Origin: a bacterium
GTDB taxonomy: Bacteria; SM23-31; JAUVVT01
Length of the DNA: 7,057 bases
Assembly: GCA_030616165.1 (NCBI GenBank)
Contig: JAUWXV010000195.1
Coordinates: forward strand, 1 to 7,057
Direction: 5' to 3'
Positions 1 through 3,628 of this stretch are shown one piece after another (position 1 is the stretch's first letter; the number at the start of each line of letters is the position of its first letter). Below the pieces are notes generated by a model. That model made no database searches, was not told the DNA's origin, and was given only the letters and a program-made list of their open reading frames with translations. Made by a program: the position numbers and the translations under genes.

Positions 1-22
1 AAAATAATAAAATGGATTTTAT

Positions 23-472
23 ATGAAAATCTGTATAGTATGTTCATCAGGAGGGCATTTTTTCCAACTCTTTAGGTTAAAAGAGGTTTGGCAGAATAAA
101 AATCATTTTTGGATATCCTTTCCTGCTCAAGATACTCAATACTTACTTAAAGATGAGCAGGTTTATTGGGCTAATTATCCCACGAATAGAAATGTCAGGA
201 ATTTATTTAAGAATTTATTCCTGGCTCTGCGAATACTTAAAAGGGAACAGCCAGATGTAATAATTTCCACAGGCGCAGGTGTTGCGGTTCCATTTATTTT
301 AGTTGGTAAACTATTAAAAATAAAAAGTATCTATATTGAGTCAATTACTTTTATTAAACGAATTTCTTTATCAGGTTTCCTAATTTATCCTTTTGTGGAT
401 AAATTCTTAGTTCAATGGACCGAATTGGCAGCACGATATAAAAAAGCCGAATATCATGGGCAGATACTATGA
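23..472 (+). CDS. PssD/Cps14F-like (Alg14-type) subunit of a two-part polysaccharide glycosyltransferase
   Basis: 149 residues. The N-terminus MKICIVCSSGGHFFQLFRL carries the SSGGH motif (residues 8-12) of Alg14/PssD/Cps14F proteins. ISTGAGVAVPF (81-91), YIES (104-107) and a C-terminal QWTELAARYKKAEYHG stretch also fit, and the length is normal for the family. In characterised members this subunit helps bind or anchor the partner that transfers a sugar from a UDP-sugar to a lipid-linked glycan at the cytoplasmic membrane. Here the hydrophobic stretches lie mid-protein (about 86-100 and 117-131) rather than as an N-terminal anchor. An in-frame TAA at 8-10 makes ATG 23 the first possible start; the only Shine-Dalgarno-like bases are a weak GGA. 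Another frame reads open from the window edge to a TGA at 24-26, so an upstream gene may overlap this start by ATGA, but only eight codons are visible. The stop overlaps the next start. The family is clear; the sugar is not predictable. Confidence 0.88.
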   Translation: MKICIVCSSGGHFFQLFRLKEVWQNKNHFWISFPAQDTQYLLKDEQVYWANYPTNRNVRNLFKNLFLALRILKREQPDVIISTGAGVAVPFILVGKLLKIKSIYIESITFIKRISLSGFLIYPFVDKFLVQWTELAARYKKAEYHGQIL

Positions 473-963
473 TTTTTGTTACTTTAGGTATAGAACAGTT
501 TCCATTTGATCGCTTGGTTAAAGAAGTGGATTTTCTTGCCAGAGTTAAGAAAATCAATGCTCCGGTGTTTATACAACTTGGAGCATGTAAGTATGAACCG
601 GTGCATTGTGAGTGGAAACGGTTTTTGCCATTCGGAGAAATGTGCAAGAGAATAGAGGAGGCAGACTTGGTAATTGCGCATGCAGGTGCTGGCACTACTT
701 TGCTCTGTCTTCAATTAGGAAAACGTCCGATTTTGGTTCCTCGTAGAAAGAAATTTAAAGAGCAAGTTGGTGACCACCAGGTAATGTTCGCCAAGAAAAT
801 GCAGGAACTTGGATACGCCAGCGTTGCTTTTGAGATAAGCGAACTCGCGAATCTTATTAATACGCATGTAAATAAAGAATTTCCAAAAAATTCAGCAAAA
901 TCTGAATCATCAGAATTGATTAAATATTTGAAAAATCTTCTCATTTCCTGGGAGAAAAAGTGA
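469..963 (+). CDS. PssE/Cps14G-like (Alg13-type, GT28 C-terminal) glycosyltransferase subunit
   Basis: 164 residues. MIFVTLGIEQFPFDRLV matches the usual start of PssE/Cps14G proteins (typically MIFVTVGTHEQPFDRLV), although here the Thr-His after the glycine is missing. The nucleotide-sugar binding signature of GT28 C-terminal domains appears as ADLVIAHAGAGTT (residues 65-77), followed by GKRPILVPRRKKFKEQ (84-99) and DHQVMFAKKMQELGY (102-116). Known family members bind the UDP-sugar and act with the PssD/Cps14F partner as one enzyme in capsule or exopolysaccharide repeat-unit assembly. The gene starts inside the previous stop (ATGA at 469-472), the usual sign of translational coupling and matched subunit amounts. 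The last 25 or so residues are lysine-rich and less conserved. No further pathway gene follows in this window, so this looks like the operon's end. Confidence 0.88.
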   Translation: MIFVTLGIEQFPFDRLVKEVDFLARVKKINAPVFIQLGACKYEPVHCEWKRFLPFGEMCKRIEEADLVIAHAGAGTTLLCLQLGKRPILVPRRKKFKEQVGDHQVMFAKKMQELGYASVAFEISELANLINTHVNKEFPKNSAKSESSELIKYLKNLLISWEKK

Positions 964-1126
964 CTTTAGATTGAAATTATGCTGGCGAACTATAATTAGT
1001 ACGATATAGCACAGAAAACATTTGAGGTGTATCTAGTGTAACGATTTGTTGATACATTAACTTTAAATATTCGCACCTGAAAAAAGCAGTTTTATGATGT
1101 ATTACTAATAAAAGATCAAATTTCAT

Positions 1127-1140
1127 CCCGCCAAGGCGGG
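1127..1140. repeat. GC-rich perfect palindrome CCCGCC-AA-GGCGGG
   Basis: Six-base arms are separated by two bases in otherwise very AT-rich DNA. No T-run follows on either strand, so it does not look like an intrinsic terminator. The GCC...GGC core resembles the two hairpins at 3175-3227, which have TGA between the arms instead of AA. From general familiarity, such short palindromes are dispersed between genes in many candidate-phylum genomes; I infer a mobile or repetitive element rather than a site specific to this locus. Confidence 0.6.
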
Positions 1141-1153
1141 ACAAATGCCAAAT

Positions 1154-1253
1154 AAAATCCAAATGACTAAATGTCAAAACTTGTGTATTTATAGTTATTT
1201 TGATATTTTGATTTTGAGCTTGATTTGACATTTGGATTTTGATATTTGACATT
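1154..1253. repeat. Nested inverted and direct repeats built from AAATCCAAATG / AAATGTCAAA words
   Basis: AAAATCCAAATG (1154-1165) is the exact reverse complement of CATTTGGATTTT (1229-1240). Inside it, AAATGTCAAA (1169-1178) is the exact reverse complement of TTTGACATTT (1224-1233). TTTGACATT recurs directly at 1245-1253. The two arms therefore carry the same words in inverted orientation but in shifted order, around an AT-rich centre. It lies immediately after the GC-rich palindrome and 30-130 bases upstream of the propeller gene. It could fold in RNA or be a small non-autonomous repeat. No protein is encoded. Confidence 0.6.
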
Positions 1254-1272
1254 AAATATTCTATTTTAAAAT

Positions 1273-1278
1273 AGGAGG
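1273..1278 (+). promoter_or_regulatory. Shine-Dalgarno sequence AGGAGG for the propeller gene
   Basis: A strong AGGAGG with eight bases to the ATG at 1287 fixes that start. It overlaps the right arm of the palindrome CTATTTTAAAATAG. Confidence 0.85.
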
Positions 1279-1286
1279 GTGAAAAA

Positions 1287-2945
1287 ATGAAAAATCTACT
1301 TTTATTTGTCATAATGGTTTTGGTATTGTTAATAGGTTCTATGGCATCCATCGATGCGCTGAGCAGCGCAAAAACGGCCAAAACTAAGTTTAAAATAGTA
1401 CAGGTTACTGATAATTCTTATAATGAACATTGGCCCATTATTTCTTTCAGCGAATCTGGACAAGGTTTGATGGTTTGGTCAGTTCACCATAGTTGGCAAG
1501 AAAACCAGTATATGTACTATTCCCTGTGGGATGGAGAACCAGCATCATGGAGTTCCGGCATCCCTTTTGATACAACGGGCTGGAGACATCATAGAATGTC
1601 TATTGACTATAAACCGGGAACAGAAACAGATGAGGCAATGCTTGTGTTTGTTGGTTCGAGAGATTTTCTTACTTTTGATGAAATATGCTATGTAAAATGG
1701 GATGGGGAATCGTGGGGGAGCGAATCCTATCTGGCAGACGAGGTTGATGATGATGACTACCAGGGCACATTTAAATGGTCTCCTGACGGAAGTTATGGTC
1801 TAAACATTTGGGTGGATGATAATGTTTGGAATGATGAATACGATAAAAGAGCGATCGCCTATTCAAAATGGGACGGCTCAAATTGGGGTACTTCGGCGAC
1901 AATAACTACCGATGAGCCAGAAAATTTTACTCGCCATGGAGACGGAGGTCTCGACTTTGACTCTTCTTCTGAAAAAGCAATTGTAACGTATTACAGAAAT
2001 GATGGTTATGGCTCTGAGATTTATTATCAAGTCTGGGACGGCTCTTCTTGGGGTGATGAAGAATTCCAGCTTACTACAGATACAGAAAACTTTTTTGACG
2101 ACACTCTCCCCTGGGTTAAGTTTGATGATGAGGGAAATGGAATAATAATTTGGCAGCGTCACGACGGAAATGACTGGGAGATATACTATTCTCTATGGGA
2201 TGGCAGCGCTTTCACAGGCGATTCTGCAATGACAGATAATATGTATGATGACAGGAATCCTACTGCAGTTTACGATTCCCGGGGATTACTGCACATCTTT
2301 TGGTATGGAACGATAAAAGACAAGGGTAAAGGAAAAAAGGGTCTGGGCACAGATACTGAAATTCTGTACACAAAATTTGATGGCAAAGGATACAAGGGTA
2401 AAGGAGACAAGGGTAAAGGATACAAAAGTTTTTCTAAGACCATTCAAATAACAGATAACACCAGGCGAGATGTGAACCAATTACCAAGCATTGATAACGA
2501 TGGAAACATACACCTTGTCTGGCTGCAGCATGATGGAAATGATTATGAAGTTATGCGTACAATCATCGCCCCACCGCTGGCTAAAGTGAATATCGCTCCT
2601 GGCACTTTTCAGGTTATAGACGAGGGTAAAGGAAAAATGAAGAAAATAGCAGTTATTAATTCACCAGATTCCTATGGATTGTTTAAGAATTATCCAAATC
2701 CATTTAACCCGGAGACTGAAATTCGTTATCAGCTGCCCAATCCTTCCCAGGTTTCATTAATTATATATAATTTGATGGGACAGCAAATCAAAACCCTAAT
2801 TAATTCCTATCATTCTGCAGGTTTTTATTCTGTTAAATGGGATGGAACAAATAATCAGGGAATGAAGGTAGCAAGTGGGATATATATTTATATAATGCGG
2901 GCTGGAAGTTTTGTTGATGTTAAAAAACTGGTTTTTATACAATAG
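1287..2945 (+). CDS. Secreted seven-bladed beta-propeller-like protein with T9SS type A sorting domain
   Basis: 552 residues. Residues 1-25 are a signal peptide (MKN, long hydrophobic core, cleavage probably near ASIDA). Seven repeats of about 50 residues follow, starting near 46, 99, 161, 219, 273, 323 and 396. Each has the pattern P-x-hydrophobic-x-F-D...G...hydrophobic-W...YYSLWDG-x-W, as in sialidase/BNR-like propellers, so I infer a seven-bladed propeller. KFKIVQVTDN (34-43) resembles the last strand of a blade and could close the ring. Residues 462-552 are the C-terminal sorting domain (NYPNPFNP, YNLMGQ, GMKVASGIYIYIM) that directs export through T9SS and surface attachment or release. 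Lys/Gly-rich insertions interrupt blade 6 (about 342-382). No catalytic residues are recognisable; ligand unknown, perhaps carbohydrate or protein binding. The gene is a near-identical paralogue of the tail of the protease gene downstream. Confidence 0.85.
   Translation: MKNLLLFVIMVLVLLIGSMASIDALSSAKTAKTKFKIVQVTDNSYNEHWPIISFSESGQGLMVWSVHHSWQENQYMYYSLWDGEPASWSSGIPFDTTGWRHHRMSIDYKPGTETDEAMLVFVGSRDFLTFDEICYVKWDGESWGSESYLADEVDDDDYQGTFKWSPDGSYGLNIWVDDNVWNDEYDKRAIAYSKWDGSNWGTSATITTDEPENFTRHGDGGLDFDSSSEKAIVTYYRNDGYGSEIYYQVWDGSSWGDEEFQLTTDTENFFDDTLPWVKFDDEGNGIIIWQRHDGNDWEIYYSLWDGSAFTGDSAMTDNMYDDRNPTAVYDSRGLLHIFWYGTIKDKGKGKKGLGTDTEILYTKFDGKGYKGKGDKGKGYKSFSKTIQITDNTRRDVNQLPSIDNDGNIHLVWLQHDGNDYEVMRTIIAPPLAKVNIAPGTFQVIDEGKGKMKKIAVINSPDSYGLFKNYPNPFNPETEIRYQLPNPSQVSLIIYNLMGQQIKTLINSYHSAGFYSVKWDGTNNQGMKVASGIYIYIMRAGSFVDVKKLVFIQ
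1422..2609 (+). repeat. Long dispersed repeat, copy 1 (propeller-coding block)
   Basis: This block aligns with 4754-5908 with only short in-frame indels. Long stretches are identical or nearly so, for example 1770-1837 against 5093-5160. Homology begins abruptly at AATGAAC-TTGGCC in both copies. The high DNA identity, including silent sites, means recent duplication or continuing gene conversion. Confidence 0.85.
2322..2420 (+). repeat. Short Lys/Gly-coding repeats in blade 6 of the propeller protein
   Basis: The 12-mer AAGGGTAAAGGA occurs at 2322-2333, 2394-2405 and 2409-2420. A one-base variant (GAGGGTAAAGGA) lies outside this range at 2622-2633. The second and third form a 15-base tandem unit coding Gly-(Tyr/Asp)-Lys-Gly-Lys. 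The paralogue at the matching place reads a short PGGTDTE loop without these units, so they are insertions in this copy, probably by slippage or copying of the same word. They give the protein a basic, flexible loop. Confidence 0.75.
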
Positions 2946-2997
2946 TATCATATGACCATAGGAGGGGATAACCACTTAGAAAAACAATATGTTTTAG
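2613..2997 (+). repeat. Long dispersed repeat, copy 1 (sorting domain plus 3' flank)
   Basis: It aligns with 6215-6599 at a constant offset of 3602 bases and no gaps. The last 94 bases (2904-2997) are identical, covering the final codons, the stop and 52 non-coding bases, and identity ends at 2997/6599. The shared flank contains TAGGAGGGGAT, a ribosome-binding-site-like word with no start codon at normal spacing. Confidence 0.85.
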
Positions 2998-3174
2998 GTG
3001 AAATAAAAATTAATTTAAATAATATTGATATTTAATTACCTTAAATCTAAAAGCTTTAAAACAAACTTATCATTATTCAGTAAAGATATCTGGTTCATGT
3101 TTTTAAAACCAAATATCAACATAGTTATTAGTATCTTTATATAATCAAGTTTTTCATAAATCTTTTTTCTCTTT

Positions 3175-3197
3175 TTAATAAGCCTGAGGCTTATTAA
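3175..3197. repeat. Palindrome TTAATAAGCC-TGA-GGCTTATTAA (hairpin A)
   Basis: Perfect 10-base arms (3175-3184 and 3188-3197) surround a TGA loop. The core GCCTGAGGC is shared with hairpin B 24 bases downstream in the same orientation. No T-run follows on the plus strand and the minus-strand continuation is A-rich, so a terminator role is unlikely. It sits at the frame break of the transposase remnant. Confidence 0.7.
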
Positions 3198-3210
3198 CGC
3201 TTATGAATTT

Positions 3211-3227
3211 ATCCGCCTGAGGCGGAT
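3211..3227. repeat. Palindrome ATCCGCC-TGA-GGCGGAT (hairpin B)
   Basis: Perfect seven-base arms with the same TGA loop and the same GCCTGAGGC core as hairpin A. It supplies the stop codon that ends the first transposase frame (TAA at 3209-3211, read on the minus strand right after the right arm). Related to the GCC-AA-GGC palindrome at 1127-1140. Confidence 0.7.
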
Positions 3228-3615
3228 TTATCAAGTATTTTAAATATATTTGATTTAATAAAAAAATTAAAAATGTTGAAATATCCACCAAAAATTGTTA
3301 TATTATCTGCTGTAAATTCAGTTTTTATTTTCACTTTATTGGTGCCCCCATTTTTGTTATGTTTTATATTAATAAGTTTTATATAATATAATAAATTAGA
3401 GGCACTTTTTTTATTCTATCGTAAATTTCGGGTATTAGATAAAATTAATTTGTAAATTTTTTCTTATAATCAGATATAAAATTAAGATTTCTTAATTCTT
3501 AGATAAATTAAATTTTATATTTTTAATTTCCGATATTATAAATAACTGATTGTCTTATATATATATATAACCAATGTCAAATACTTTTTTGACAAATTTT
3601 TTATTTTCAATAATT

Positions 3616-3620
3616 GGGAG
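3616..3620 (+). promoter_or_regulatory. Shine-Dalgarno sequence GGGAG deciding the protease start
   Basis: GGGAG lies eight bases before ATG 3629. A TTG at 3614 in the same frame would add five residues (MGELK) but would place this ribosome site inside the gene and push polar residues ahead of the signal peptide. ATG 3629 is therefore preferred. Confidence 0.75.
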
Positions 3621-3628
3621 AATTAAAG

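Larger units (their letters stand above)
964..1286. other. Spacer between the glycosyltransferase pair and the secreted propeller gene
   Basis: This 323-base stretch has no convincing gene. Its right half (1127-1256) is repeat material: a GC-rich palindrome followed by a nested inverted repeat, both listed separately. The left half (977-1126) is slightly less AT-rich and reads open on the minus strand for 49 codons up to a TAA at 977-979, but I do not recognise the peptide. No hairpin followed by a T-run is present, so no intrinsic terminator can be assigned after 963. A palindrome CTATTTTAAAATAG (1261-1274) abuts the Shine-Dalgarno sequence of the next gene. Confidence 0.6.
3036..3334 (-). 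pseudogene. Degraded N-terminal fragment of a DDE transposase (IS1380-like)
   Basis: Two minus-strand reading frames make consecutive pieces of what looks like one protein. Frame one runs from GTG at 3334 to a TAA at 3209-3211 and reads KIKTEFTADNITIFGGYFN, then FFIKSNIFKIL. Frame two, shifted, reads from about 3179 to a TAA at 3036-3038: EKLDYIKILITMLIFGF, then NMNQISLLNNDKFVLKLL. The order FTADNIT-x-FGG, a hydrophobic helix, a LIFGFKNMNQ segment and L-x-NDKF-x-LLDL is how IS1380-type transposases begin, from my knowledge of the family. Only about 95 of the roughly 430 residues expected remain, the DDE core is absent, and the two frames meet at the hairpin pair. I saw no terminal inverted repeats. 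Family assignment is tentative; that this is broken coding sequence is more secure. Confidence 0.45.
2946..3613. other. 668-base very AT-rich spacer with mobile-element debris
   Basis: It contains, in order: the 52-base flank shared with the protease gene (2946-2997), a decayed transposase fragment on the minus strand (3036-3334), and two GCCTGAGGC hairpins inside that fragment. The remaining 280 bases hold no gene. Features there are weak: AATTAAG/CTTAATT hairpin (3480-3497), a seven-fold TA run (3556-3569), and TGTCAAA/TTTGACA inverted repeat (3575-3594) about 20 bases before the protease Shine-Dalgarno. No promoter with both boxes could be placed with confidence. Confidence 0.6.

Noticed and set aside
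1224-1251. TTGACA boxes upstream of the propeller gene as promoter -35 elements
   Set aside because: TTGACA at 1225 and 1246 belong to the repeat words, and no -10-like box sits 16-18 bases after either.
977-1381. 134-codon minus-strand frame across the spacer and into the propeller gene
   Set aside because: It crosses the inverted repeat and reads antisense to the signal peptide of a clear gene; only its last 49 codons merit a note.
1852-1859. GCGATCGC octamer, also present in the second copy, as a HIP1-type repeat
   Set aside because: It is at the equivalent codons of both paralogues, so inheritance by duplication explains it.
1878-2480. Minus-strand frames inside the propeller gene, including a TLVSF repeat
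   Set aside because: Shadows of the plus-strand gene; the repeated TLVSF is the antisense of the Lys/Gly repeat.
2952-3035. 27-codon plus-strand frame starting in the shared 3' flank (MTIGGDNHLEKQYVL)
   Set aside because: The only purine-rich site lies inside the frame, and the two copies diverge completely after 15 codons, so it is unlikely to be translated as a gene.
3175-3227. Hairpin pair as intrinsic terminators of the propeller gene
   Set aside because: They lie about 230 bases past the stop and no T-run follows on either strand; the T-rich stretch is upstream of hairpin A.
3589-3594. TTGACA upstream of the protease as a -35 box
   Set aside because: A -10 box at proper spacing would fall on the ribosome site and start; the hexamer is part of the TGTCAAA/TTTGACA inverted repeat.
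3614-3628. TTG start giving a protein five residues longer (MGELK prefix) for the protease
   Set aside because: It would place the GGGAG ribosome site inside the gene; ATG 3629 has correct spacing and begins a typical signal peptide (MKRF).
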